Origin: Bidens hawaiensis
Taxonomy: Eukaryota; Streptophyta; Magnoliopsida; Asterales; Asteraceae
Direction of reading: 5' to 3'
NCBI GenBank assembly: GCA_021521415.1
Contig: JAIQDT010014638.1
Coordinates: 62,001-126,000 of the forward strand
DNA length: 64,000 bases
Both the position numbers and the translations under genes were made by a program. The notes under the pieces were generated by a model. It had not been told where the DNA came from. It worked only from the letters and a program-made list of their open reading frames with translations, and ran no database searches. Shown here piece by piece: positions 22,594-33,953 of the stretch. Positions within the stretch are counted from its first letter, which is position 1; every line of letters starts with the position of its first letter.

Positions 22594-25500
22594 TGTAACA
22601 TCCGGCCCCTCGCACCACCAATATTGTCCGCTCTGCCCACGAAGAGCTTACGGATTTGTTTTTGGTTGCTCAAAACGCGTTGGTGATTAAAGAGATAGGA
22701 CATTTACTTGTGATAACTGAGATGTAACTGATAGTATTGGCGGTATTGAGTTACTTGGGATAAGTTCGTTAATTGATAACACGATAATCGTAAACATGAG
22801 AGATATTGTTCAAATATTAAGGTATTTAATAATACTTTGATTATATTTGATAGTTTGATGATGTTGTAATATACGTATGAGAAAATAGCTATTAATGGCT
22901 CTTGATAATTTGTAAATGTGATAATATGAGTGCGAGATAACCGATTAGATAATTAAAAAGTAAGTTGTTTAGATGGACTTGTGATAACAGAGTACCAGTG
23001 AATGAATGATTTGTGCTCCATTATGGAAATAAAAATATTTGTGAGTATGTGAATGAATTGAATCAGTACGTCTTGGTTCGATGTAATTGAATAATTAATT
23101 AATTGAGTCAAATCGTAACTTGTTTCAAATAAAATAAAATACATAAATAAATAAAAAAAATAACGTAAGTTTCTTGATATATTGGGTTTCTCATGAGCTT
23201 GTCCATGGTATTTTGTTGGCCCATGAGTGTTACGTGACGTTTTAACCGACCAAACTAAATAACGAATGACAAATGTAAGTACGAGTAGTTGAAGTATCTC
23301 GTGTATCACCATGCGTGATAATGCTCCAACCAAATATCGTAAATATAATAATTGTGAAAATGAATAGTTGGCGTGTCCATGGCGTCCCATGGATTTTTCG
23401 CCCGACTAGACATTTAAAAAGTAATAAAATAATAACAATAAAACGGAATGTAAAGATGTAACCGTTAGGAAATCCTAAAAGAATTTCCCGTCAAAGAAAA
23501 TGACCAACAAAAAAATTGAATGTAAATATATATCTTGGGAATGAGGCGTTGCCTCGGGTTATAAAAGTATTTTGAGAGTAAGACATAGTCTCGAAAATTA
23601 TTTTTGAGATTGAGACATGAGCTCGGAGTTGTGGGTTGATGCGGGAACGGAACCAATCAAATGGCTCATGACACTTTCGTTAATCAAAGACCGATAATTT
23701 GAACCATAGGTTCCATGAACAAAGTTCTCTTCAATTAAAATTTAATCAAAAACTAATGAAACTAAAGACCTAACAACTTTATTTATAAATAAAAATAAAC
23801 GTTTGGGCCGGGCCGACTTAATGGACCGGATGCTCCTGCATCATGGGTGCATGACAATAAAATAAGCATTAAACTAAGCAGTTAAATAAGTACTTAGTCT
23901 AGAAGGTAATTACGCAAGCTGTGAACAATTAAATATAACACATAAGGTAAACAAATAGACACGTATGGGGTCCTAAGCATATTTCAAGGACTTTTCTAAC
24001 GAACTATCTTAAACCTTCGGCTTTGATACCAATCTGTCACACCCCAACCTACGGCGGAAATGTCGGGGCGTGAACTGACTGTCACAGCTCGCAAGGTACT
24101 ATCATGCAATTGTAAATCGACAATATCTAATTAATTTATAAATTGCCAACGCACATTTAAGTACAACAAAAATAGAGAAAATTACAATACAAAACCAACT
24201 ATTCTTGTTTATGTTTAACATCCTAAGGTAATCTCTACGTGAGCTTCAGTTCGATAAGCAATCCAGTCTATAACCTGCAAATGCGTACAAAATTTATATA
24301 TTTGTCAACAAGACATGTTGAGTGAGTAGATTCACCAGTTTTGACACAAACAAAATTATAATATATAATGATATAAATAATAGAGTAATAATAAGAAAAA
24401 CTGTTATATGTGAGTATAAACAATGAATGTGTTAAGCAAGTAATGAGTGTCGGTGAAACCATTGCCAACGCGATCGGGCTCCGGCCACTACGATGGTCGT
24501 ATGATCATACTATAATGAGATTATGTTGGACCTCTCTAAATGTGATTCAAGTAAGTAAATAAGCAAATAGCAAGAACAGACAATCATTCAATTGATACAC
24601 AGCACAAAGATCACAATTTGCGTTTGAGAAATAATAAGATAAATAATATGATAAATGGTACGCAAATGTCCCCAAAACATTTGAAAACAAGTAAAATAGG
24701 GGAGTGATTACTCACCTGATCGAATGAACGAAAACCAAGTGATGATGTGAGAGAGATGAACCCTTCGGGATACACCGAAAAAGATTCCTAGTTAAATATA
24801 ATAATATAGATTAATTATAATGATATAACATGATTTTAATGAATTAAGATTTCGGTGAGATTTCAGTTATGATTGGGTATTGTAATGTTATTGATTAGTC
24901 GATGGAAATCTATTGTTATTATCTACGCAAAACAACATTATTGTTAATCATTTATTTATACGATGATTATTTCTTTCTTTATTTATAAAATACCACTAAT
25001 AAACAATATAATCCATTTACTTAAAACAACATTATTGTTAAGATTTATGATATGCTTACAATAATAATATCTAAATAAATATATAATTAAATATACAAAT
25101 TAAATAAAATAATTTGATAAATATAACTTGAGACATACTTATAATTATCCGAACAAAAAATTAATTATTTATGTATAAATAAAATAAATATAATATGTAT
25201 TAAGGTCTAAAATAAATGTTCTGTTTAAATCTTTTAACGAAAATCTAACTTAATAGATATAATTAATACGTTTAAAATACGTTAAATATAATTTTGTTTA
25301 AAGAATAATACCCACATATATATATATATATATAAAATAAAAGAATTTGGTAAAACCTATCAACGACGAAAAATATCAATAATGATGTTCAGGTTTTAAT
25401 TAAGCAAAGTTCGTTTTATTATCAATATATATATATATATATATACCAATAGTACATACATATACATACATATATATATATATATATAGATATGTAAACG

Positions 25501-26516
25501 AAAGCTTTTAACGAAGTTTTTACAAAATACGTTACTTCAAGACGCCGGTTTAATAAAATACAATTTATTTATTAATTTATTTATAAGTTTTATAATATTA
25601 ATAATATCATTTATTAGAATTAATTAAAATAATTAACAAAAAGTTTATAAATAAGAAAATAGCAAAAAAAAACGAAGTGGTCGGGTCCGAACCCGCGATA
25701 ACTAGGTCTACTACCCAACAACCAAATCCCCAAACCAACTGAGCTAGAACGTATCGTGTTTATAAACTGAAAAAACGAAACATTATAAATAACCACTGAT
25801 TATCCCCAATGCTAATTATGAACCCTAGGATTTATAACTCGCTAATCTGCTTCGTTTTTACTTAATTGATGTTAGGGTTCTTGTAATATAGATTAAAGCG
25901 ACCAAGCTGCATGTAAAAATTACAAGGAAACGTTGCGAATTGATGGAGAAACAGGGGCTGCAGACATCGGCCAAAGGACGAAAAAGTTTGATCGATCGCG
26001 AGGCAGAAACAAAGATTTGTACCAGATTAATTGAGTTAATAACAAACATATTTATTGATTTGATTCGTCTATAAGGTCGGCTCGTGTATTAGTCTAAAAG
26101 ACAAATGATTTGATTTTGTTTCTAAATTAAATATGTCGGTAAAGCTTATTAACATATAATAATGATTTACAAAAATCAATTCCAAAGTTACAGCAAGGAT
26201 TAAGCTTCAAGAAACGATCGGGTCATGGTTACGGGTTCAAAACAGGTTTGGGTAAAAAGGGTTATAATATAATATTATAACATGTTTAGTCAGATTTGCA
26301 TTTAAGTCCCTAAGTTCTAAGATGGAGACAAAAGGGTTAAAACTAAAGTTTAGGGGTAAAGATGTATATATCTCAAAGTTAATTATGTATAATAAATACA
26401 TATAATAAACAAATAAAGTACAATAATTACTCGATAAACGCGATAATTAAATTGATAAAATTTTCCAAACATGAAATGGGTCGGGTTATTTAAAATGAAA
26501 ACACCGAGTTGTTACA
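22594..26516 (-). mobile_element. LTR-type insertion with AACCG target duplication
   Basis: It begins TGTAACATCCGG and ends GAGTTGTTACA, flanked by AACCG at 22589-22593 and 26517-26521. At 24020-24033, GCTTTGATACCAAT (tRNA-Met primer site reversed) is followed by TGTCACACCCC, so 24034-26516 looks like a minus-strand 5' LTR of about 2.5 kb. The left part, 22594-24019, should then hold the leader and a 3' LTR, but its terminal sequence (TGTAACATCCGGCCCCTCGC) does not match the right LTR. The element is therefore composite or rearranged. No gag or pol is present. It has TA-rich microsatellites at 25317-25333, 25424-25445 and 25466-25489. Confidence 0.6.
25676..25753 (-). repeat. tRNA-derived (SINE-like) fragment
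   Basis: The minus strand has an A-box-like TAGCTCAGTTGG and a B-box-like GGTTCGGACCC at tRNA-like spacing. The bases outside these boxes do not pair as an acceptor stem, and the anticodon arm is not convincing. It is more likely a tRNA-derived relic inside the LTR than a working tRNA gene. Confidence 0.45.
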
Positions 26517-27136
26517 AACCGAGCCCTAATAATTCTCGAGGCAGAAAGGGAACCGATACCTAATAATTATCAAGGCAGAAAGGGAACCGAACCCTAATAA
26601 TTCTCGAGGCAGAAAGGGAACCGAGCTATAATAATTCTCGAGGCAGAATTGAATTATTTAAACTAAGATCTAGTATTAAAGGTAAGAGAGAAAAGAAAAG
26701 AATGAAAGAAAGAAAGAGAGTGTAGATAATATATGTTAGAAGAAAGTTTAGAAGGTTATGATATGTATCTTCGGATGCGTATGTATGAATGTATGAATGT
26801 ATTGGATGTTACTAGCATAAATAGAACTCACTCAGCGTAGCTGACTTTTAGTATGCACGAAAGTGAGTAGAGTGAGACAGCTCGCTTGATGGGGACACAT
26901 GGCATGGAATTGAAGATACTGGCATCTCAATGAAATGTTATGTTATTTAAAAGACTATGTTTTATGTTTAAACGATTTGAATGCTCGTTAAGACAAGAAT
27001 TGATGATTATGTAATATATTGGTTTGAAGTTTCTATATTCCGCGTAATGTTTTAATTAACTCTGATGTTTAGAAGTGTGTTTATGAGTAAATCCAACGTC
27101 CAAAGTAGGGAATCGGTAACGAGGCCTTACAAATAC

Positions 27137-27700
27137 GATATATGTGTTCGCGAGACTATTTCAAGTCTTTTGAGCCTTTGATTGGATGTTTTAGTGCAAT
27201 ATTGACTTAGTAATTCATAATATTAATTTGGTCAGTTTGATATTTGGGTCTGGAAATTTTCCAGAAATCTAGAAATCTTTGCTTGAAGATTTGAAGATTT
27301 AAAGATTTGAAGATTTGAAGATCTTCATAATTCGTTAGGAGTATTATTCCTCATTCGCTACACGTGTATTTGTTATTCGTTATCAGTGTCTAGCTGATTC
27401 GTGACACGTGTAAAGTTTGTTACAAGTGTATAAAGAACTCATTCGTTATTCACTGTAGCTAGTTCGTTATTGAAAACTTGTCATCCGTGCTCACTGATTC
27501 GCTATGCATTCTTCACTGATTCGTTAATAATTCATCCACTCATTCGTCATTTGATTCTTCGTTGATTCTTTATTGATTCGTCATTGATTCGTCACTCATT
27601 CGTCTAAGTCATTCGTTACTTATTTGTTGTTCATTCGTCATTTCATTCGTCATCTATATGTCATTTTGTTCGTTAAGTTACTATTCTTGATTCGTTACTA
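27137..27700 (+). mobile_element. Rest of the Copia leader, with ATTCGT-rich stretch
   Basis: This non-coding stretch continues the Copia leader after the solo LTR. 27325-27715 contains about twenty words of the ATTCGTTA/GATTCGTCA type, almost all in one orientation, unlike the inverted pairs in the LTRs. A short AGATTTGAAGATTTGAAGAT repeat lies at 27285-27325. No recognisable ORF is seen before about 27.8 kb. Confidence 0.6.
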
Positions 27701-27789
27701 CCCATTTGCACTCATTTGTTACTAAAGTTTCACTTTCAACCCATAAGTTTGAATTTAGTTTAAGTCTGAAATTGTGTTTACTTAAAATT

Positions 27790-28635
27790 GCTGGTTATTA
27801 TGCACTGGCTTCTCAGAATGCACTGATGCAACAAATGATACATCTTGATGCGGAAATTGGATCACATTCGAAATGTCCTCGTTTGATGAAATTTAGTGAC
27901 TTCGCTAAATGGGAACCACGTTTTCAAGCACATCTTGGTTCTGTGCATCTTGACTGTTCTCGATGTCTTGATGATGTCTTTCTAATGATTGATAGTGAAA
28001 CTACGGGTTTTACCCCAAAAGCTTTTTCTCAATACTCGCAAGAGGAAAAGAAAGCTTTAGAGATTGAGACTAAAGCATACTCTACTTTGACTGTGGCTTT
28101 ACCTGATAACATATTTTATCAAGTTGGGAGTATTAAGATATGTGCATCATTGTTTCAACACATTAAGATGAGAAGTATGGGAAACACATAAGAAAGCAAG
28201 AAAGGGATGTTGAAGTTTCAGTTTTGAAACTTTAACTTACTAAAAGGTGAGACTGTTGAATAGATGCTAACTCGGTTTAATCATTTGATAGCTGAAATGA
28301 ACAAGTTAAAGATGGAATCAACTGAAACTGACAAGATTGGTATAGTAAAGAATGCTTTACCTGGTTCATATTCAATGTTTTTAATGGTGTTGTAAGAAAT
28401 CAACTATTTCAAGAATGAAGATCTAACGACTTCGGAATTCATGCAAAAAGTGGAAGCTCGAGAATATGATCTGAAATGTCAGAAATCTTCAAAAGAAACT
28501 CAGACCCGAATATTTATGCAGGTTGTATGGAATTTAGTAGCACTTCAACTCCGATTACGACATTTCTTACTCAAAATGCACAAGAGTGATCATCTGCTTA
28601 TAGTGATCCTAATGTATGTTTCATGGCTTCTTTCT
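27790..28635 (+). pseudogene. Copia Gag remnant
   Basis: This was the structural protein of the 44-kb Copia element. The open frame to 28191 reads FSDFAKWEPRFQAHLGS, YSQEEKKALEIETKAYSTLT and ALPDNIF, which fit the UBN2-type Gag domain of plant Copia. After a stop the similarity continues in other frames with LTRFNHLIAEMNKLKM, NALPGSYSMFL and FMQKVEAREYD, and later SDPNVCFMASF. Several stops and frameshifts break it. No zinc knuckle is seen before the sequence changes at about 28.64 kb. It is in the right order after the leader. Confidence 0.8.
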
Positions 28636-28829
28636 AGGTCCCCGATTTCAGATGGATATTACTTAAATCATGCCATAACTCACACAAATAAATGTGTCGA
28701 CAAGAGAGTTAATGACGGGTTGCTATATTTAGAAAGATTACCGTTTGTTAAAGGCGGAATTAATAACAAACATACGGTTGCTAAATCAGTATTCAATGGT
28801 AATCAACACAAACAAGATTAACTCAAAAG
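28636..28829. other. Unassigned junction between Copia gag and the next element
   Basis: About 190 bp that I cannot assign. Gag-like codons end near 28635, and the minus-strand Copia LTR begins somewhere before the TATA box at 28987. An open frame (RVNDGLLYLERLPFVKGG) crosses it without a family I recognise. Confidence 0.3.
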
Positions 28830-29807
28830 ATTTCCATTCATATAATATCAATCATACAAAGTGGATAATCAATTTAGTGTTTCTTGAAGGACAGCCGTCA
28901 CACACAATATTCTTTCTTAATTAATGTGTCTGTCTGCCTTGTTGTGTGTGCCGTTGCTTGTGTTTGGAGGTGTGCCCTAAATTATTCTATTTATAGCCCT
29001 GACACCTCCTTTACAGCTGTCATTCCTTCTAGAAAACCTATCCGATAATACATATTCAAATTACAAATTCAGAAATAATCTAAGTGTAAAACAAGTCTTC
29101 CGGGTAGGATTTGCATCAATCTTGTCTTTCCGAGTATGCTCTGCCATCCTTTATGACTTGGTAATATAGAAGTGTGCTCGGGATCAGTTTCTGGGTAGAC
29201 CTTACTTGATGAGTATTTTACCAAGTAAAATACTCACCGGGTAGACTTCAATCTTCTTGGCTTTATCAGACTTTGCCCGACAAACCCTTACGAGAAACCT
29301 TGTTCTTCAATGTTCCCATCAACTCCTTGCCTGGAATAAGCTTATTAGCTAAGTGTGCTTGGAGGCACTTTACCTTGCTAGAGTTGAATCCTGCCCGATG
29401 ATAGTTGTGATATTTCATTAAACACCAGGCATACCCGGACCATCTTTATTAATGAATACCTTGCCCGATCTCCATTTCTTGAGTTTGGTTAGCCTAAAGC
29501 TTACTCGGAAGTGAGATTTACTTGGCTATGAAGAACAAACCTGCTTGATAAAGTGATCCTTTCCCGGACTTGCATATACTAGTGAACCATACCCGGTAAT
29601 GCACTAATTAGCAAACCCTGCTCGGATATTTACTCAGAAGACTTAGATAAGATAACCCTGCCCGATAGACAAAATATCATGCCCGACCAAGTAAAACCTT
29701 GCTCAGAGGTCTAAGGTGTGCTCGGATCCATACCTATGAATTCTGAGGAGGTTGAGAAGATTCCAATCTTCCATCTGATCAGTTTTGTGTCAAATCTTGA
29801 CTCAACA
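28830..29807 (-). mobile_element. 3' LTR of the second Copia element
   Basis: The minus strand starts TGTTGAGTCAAGATTTGACA and carries a strong CTATAAATAG box (28987-28996), giving a long U3 of about 810 bp. U3 holds many GTGTGCTCGG, TGCCCGAT and TACCCGG words related to those in the array at 14122-19725. The low boundary is approximate, because the matching target duplication has been lost. Confidence 0.65.
28987..28996 (-). promoter_or_regulatory. TATA box of the second Copia LTR
   Basis: CTATAAATAG on the minus strand matches the plant TATA consensus well and sits at the expected place near the R/U5 end of the LTR. Confidence 0.6.
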
Positions 29808-29975
29808 ATCTCCCCCTAGATTGGAACACCTCAGCTGACCAAAAACATTTCTAAGGTTACTTACACTTAGTCAAAAATACACATCAAATTAAAAGTCAAA
29901 TTACATAATCAATTAACATAAACAAATTACATAATCAAAAAGCTATCATAAGACATTACAAAGTAAAAGCCTAGT

Positions 29976-30860
29976 CTAGGAATTTTGTCTTTTCCATGCA
30001 CTGTATGCGGCTTGCCTTCTGTTTGTTATCACTGATGCAGCTCTCATTCTGAAGATATCAAGGGCTTGGTAATGAGTGTGACCTTCTGGTATGACCCAGT
30101 CCCTAATATCCATTAAGTCTTCATTATGTAAGCAATTCAAGTCTTCATCCTTCTTGATAATCCCCAGTATTTTTCCATCAGAAATTCTCAGCAAGTAATG
30201 GTTATCTTTTTCTTTGTATTCAACTTCGTTAATGATGCCGTTTCTTTGGACTGTGTAGTTGGGGCGTATCATTCTTCTCTCAAGACTTATGCATGTGTTC
30301 ATGTTTGACAGTGGATGCTTGTCTCCGACATTCATCTTGTAGTTTGTTTCAGCTATGTCCATCCTTCTTAACTTTGCAGTTCTCTTTGATCTGTGAAGTT
30401 GGGCAGTCTTCCAGTTTCACTTTTCTTTTAGGAATCTGAATCCTCTGTCTGCTTCATCTCTTAAGAATTTAGAAATATTATTCATCTGTTTTCCAGCCAC
30501 TCTGTTTCTGTTTCTAAAATCATACAAAGTGAGTGTTGTCATTCTTTCTAATTGTTCTTGAGTATATTCATATAAATTACTTCTCACAACTATATCTCTT
30601 AGTTGTCTACTTTCCATAATCACTCTTTTGCATTCACACACAGAATCATAGTAGATTTCTCTAGGAAGATCCACATCAGACTGTGGTCTTGATGTTCTTT
30701 GTTGTGCAGATATACTTGATTCTCCTCTTCCACCTTCACCTCTTCCACTTTGACTTCTTCCACCTTGTGTATATCTTCTTGAAATTGGTGGTCTGAAAGG
30801 AACAAACTTCTTGGGTTTTCTAGGCCCGCTTGATTTCAGTCTTGTGTTAAGTGTTCGCAT
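29976..30860 (-). pseudogene. C-terminal part of the Copia accessory ORF
   Basis: Two open frames, 30860-30417 and 30362-29976, continue the accessory protein after the mitochondrial insert. The first is basic and Gly/Arg/Ser-rich (RRYTQGGRSQSGRGEGGRGE) and then reads YTQEQLERMTTLTLYDFRNR. The second reads YLLRISDGKILGIIK and HTHYQALDIFRMRAASV. No enzyme motif is recognised. Function is unknown. The position after pol and before the polypurine tract is the env-like position of Sireviruses. Confidence 0.6.
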
Positions 30861-30864
30861 AGCG

Positions 30865-31162
30865 ACTCAGGTCCTAACAACTTGATGTCAGACTGTTCAA
30901 CATGAGGGACATCTAACTCCTCTAACACAGAGAACATAAAGACTAGGATTAGATGCTTAACACACGCAAGTCGGACTCTCTTTTCCCTTTTTTCAAAAAG
31001 AAGCCCCGCCCAACAAGGGGCCCCTCTCTGATAAGGAAGAAAACGAAAGAATATCAATTTTATGACAAATCCGGTCCGATGGCTGTTCTTCACTAACCAC
31101 AAGGATATAGGGACTCTATATTTCATCTTTGGTGCCATTGCTGGAGTGATGGGCACATGCTT
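30865..31162 (+). other. cox1: Mitochondrial DNA insert: 5' end of cox1 with its leader (NUMT)
   Basis: The plus strand carries, from an ATG at 31062, [20 protein letters not shown] followed by AIAGVMGTC. This is the start of cytochrome c oxidase subunit 1, a mitochondrial inner-membrane protein. Upstream, AAAGAATATCAATTTT and a GCCCCGCCCAACAAGGGGCC stretch look like plant cox1 leader. After codon 34 or so the match ends and the accessory ORF of the Copia element resumes on the other strand. The low boundary is uncertain (about 30,845-30,900). The usual Ser of WLFSTNH is Phe here (TTC for TCC), a C-to-T change that fits nuclear decay. The minus-strand open frame 30836-31156 is its shadow. Confidence 0.9.
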
Positions 31163-33568
31163 CTTAGACTTCTTCTACCATTTCAGTTGGAAGGTTGGCA
31201 AGCTCAACAACATTTGCTCCTGCATCTCTAAGTGCTAGCAATATTTTCTCCATTCCAGGAGTTCTTGACAAACCAGCAGGTACAAAACTCCAATCTGCAT
31301 AGTATCTCGGGTTCTCACCTTCCCCTAGTGCCTTCTCCCATTCACCTTTTTGGACATGGAAGAGATATTCAAATCTCAAATCCTCCTTTTCCAAAGCTTT
31401 GAAAGAGTGTTCATCCATTCCTCTTTGAGTAATCATTATATTCCTTAGAATGTTGATCATCTCTTCATTTTCCCAAGGTATACAAGGTTCATCTTCAGAT
31501 TCAGGATCCACTTCTTGTGGAGTAGGTATTTCAACAACATGATCTTCCTTGGATATTTCCTTTTCACTTTGCATCTTCTGTTTCTCCCTCAGAGTCATTA
31601 TCTTTCTTCTCTTTATTGGAGGTTCAACAGATGTTTCAGCATGTTTGGTAGAGCTCTCAGTTTGGACCCTCTTTAATTTTTCTTTTCTTTTCAATTTATT
31701 GTATTGGTCCAACACTGATTCTCTAGGTTGGTTCTCAACCATCTCAGGCTTTAACCCTTTCTCAAGCAAGTATCCACACATACCTCCAAATTTCTTCTTC
31801 AAAGTTTCCGATTTCTCAATCTTCTCATTCTCTTTAACACACTTTTCAATCACTTTTCTCATTCACTGTTGTAAAGATCTTGCAGTTGGTTAACTATGAA
31901 GTGAGACAGATCTTTCTCTGAATAATTATGCCTTCTGAGATATTTTCTGTATTTCTGGCAGTCTCTGTTCTTTTGTTCCATTATTTTCTTGTAACCATCC
32001 CTCTCCTTATCAAGTCTCTTTTGCAACTGATCATCATCAAGATCAGCCAAAGCTTCAAAACTTATTCCATGCTTTCTCAGCTTTACAACCAAAGGATTTT
32101 TCCTTTTGGCTTCCCTCATACTCAACTCAATGTTAGCTCTCTGCTCATTGGTTAGTTCAACTTGTGGAGATTCAACATTGGTAGCTTTAACACTTTTTCT
32201 TTGATTATCATCAGGATTATCATCCTCATCAGACTCCTCAGACTCATCCTCCTCTTCAGTTAGATTATTCATAGCATCAATCTTGGGTTCATCAGAGGGT
32301 GGATGCTTTGGGTTTGATTCAGTTTGAGCAGGCATATCAGGGACACCTTGAACCTATTCACCTGGTTGCAAGGTTTGCAGTGGAATTGCCCTGATTGGAC
32401 TAGTGTCATTATCACCGTCATCATCAGGAGTCTCAACATAGCATTTGTTCTTTTCATCCTATCTCCCTTTCTTTGTTTTCCTCTCATCATTCCTTATCTG
32501 TTCATCAGACTTTCTCTTTCTTGTATACACTTGTTCAAATCTTTTGACTCTTTCCATCATGATTCTGGTGATATTAGCCATCATTTCTTCAACAGATTCA
32601 CCAGTTGGCCTTTCAGGTTCCTTTTGTGGCATTTCTTTAGATTCACAAGCCTTTTCAGATTCCTTTTCAGGTTGACTCTATGGTTGAAACATACTAACCA
32701 CCATAGCCAAGGAATTGTCAGCTTCCTTAGTTCTGTTCATCATAATCAGTGTTTAAATTGCTTCTTGATCAGCCACTTCTTCAAAAATTTCTTTAGCAAG
32801 ATTGGCTTGATTGATCAAATTTTCTTGCTCTGTCATTTCTTCTGGAGTCAGTGTTTGAGCCAATATCTCCCTATCCCTTGTCTCCCTTAAAATATTATCT
32901 TGTTCTCTTAAGGCAGCAGCAACAGCAATTTCATCATCTGTAAACAACACATCTTTCTCTGGATATGCCTTAATAGGCTCTTCTTCACAGACTTTTGCTT
33001 TACATTTCTCAATTCTTCTTTTCTCATCCTCTTCATCTTCAGACTGTACAAAGTCATCTATTTCTTTCTCAAGTGCTTCCAGTTCTTGATCATGCTCTAC
33101 TCTCTTGGAACTTGCTTGTTGATCAGTTTCTGGTTTAGTGTGTATAAGTTCCTCACTAGCAGCATTTTCATCAATCATTACTTCAGTCTCTACTTCTGTC
33201 TATACATCAGTCAAGACATCAGTAGCTATGTCAGTTAAGACATCAGTAGCTATATCAGGAGCACTGAAAACATTAGTAGCTAAGTCAGTAGCAGCTACAT
33301 TCTCCTCAACATTTGTCTTTTCAATCTCATCTCATGTCCCTTCATCAATCTCTTCACTCCATTCAACATGCATTATTTCATCATTAAAGTCATAATCTTG
33401 TTCTTCCACATCTGATTTGTCACCTTCATACGCATCATCTTCAATTCTTCTCTCCTCACTATCTTCCTCACCATCATCATAAGTATTTAAGATCAGTTTC
33501 AAACTGTCTACGGTCTCTACACCTGTTCCAGTTACAGTCTCAACATTCACACAAGAGTCAGTTGGCAT
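31163..33568 (-). pseudogene. Middle of the Copia accessory ORF, acidic and coiled-coil, broken
   Basis: A chain of minus-strand frames (33568-33332, 33178-32753, 32335-31859, 31862-31164) reads as one long acidic, Glu/Lys-rich protein interrupted by stops and frameshifts. Examples are YDDGEEDSEERRIEDD, EEEDESEESDEDDNPDD, a basic patch EPPIKRRKIM that could be a nuclear-localisation signal, and a folded-looking end with DLRFEYLFHVQKGEWEKALG and YADWSFVPAGL. Heptad-like Leu/Glu spacing suggests coiled coil. I do not know a function; similar low-complexity middles occur in Asteraceae Copia accessory proteins. Confidence 0.6.
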
Positions 33569-33953
33569 TATTTCATTCTCCCCCTGTTTTGGGCAGCTGA
33601 GGTCTTCTCAACCTCCTGCTTCAGGGTTTGAATTCTCATTTTAGCACTTGTCAACTGATCTAATAACATGACATTTTCCATAGTGACCTCTTAATTTCTT
33701 CTCTTCAATTCAGCATTCTCTTTTAACAGGGTCAACAGGTCAATGTCAGTGGTCGGTGTTGTAGGTGGTGATGTAGAAAATGGTTCATACTTAGTTTGTT
33801 CATGGGTTGTGGTGTGAGTTTGGAAAATGGATTGTTGTGGTGATTGTGTATGATGTGGGATTGGGATGAATGGATCTGAGTGTATAGGGCTGGATGTTGG
33901 TGGTGTTTATGGTGTTGGTGATATATGTATTGATGTTTCAGGTTGGCTTATGG

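Larger units (their letters stand above)
11246..27131 (+). mobile_element. Solo gypsy LTR in the Copia leader, split by two later insertions
   Basis: Its ends, TGTAACATCC and GGCCTTACA, are flanked by AATAC at 11241-11245 and 27132-27136. The LTR sequence itself is 11246-12460, 22201-22588 and 26522-27131. Removing the insertions gives one continuous LTR that parallels the minus-strand copies at 5418 and 48436: same ATTCGTTA array (11985-12290), same region of GGGGCGCTGCCCC-type words (12325-12385), same ATTATTAGGG-type tandem repeats and same end. There is no internal region, so it is a solo LTR, the usual product of LTR-LTR recombination. Confidence 0.85.

Noticed and set aside
25676..25753. 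Functional tRNA gene
   Set aside because: A- and B-box words are present, but no acceptor-stem pairing or clear anticodon arm was found, and it lies in an LTR-like sequence. Kept only as a tRNA-derived fragment.
30836..31156. Minus-strand open frame of 106 codons as part of the accessory protein
   Set aside because: It lies on the wrong strand of the cox1-derived insert and ends at its borders.
32324..32890. 188-codon plus-strand frame rich in Phe/Ser/Leu
   Set aside because: It is the antisense of the Glu/Lys-rich accessory ORF, which always gives long Phe/Ser/Leu frames.
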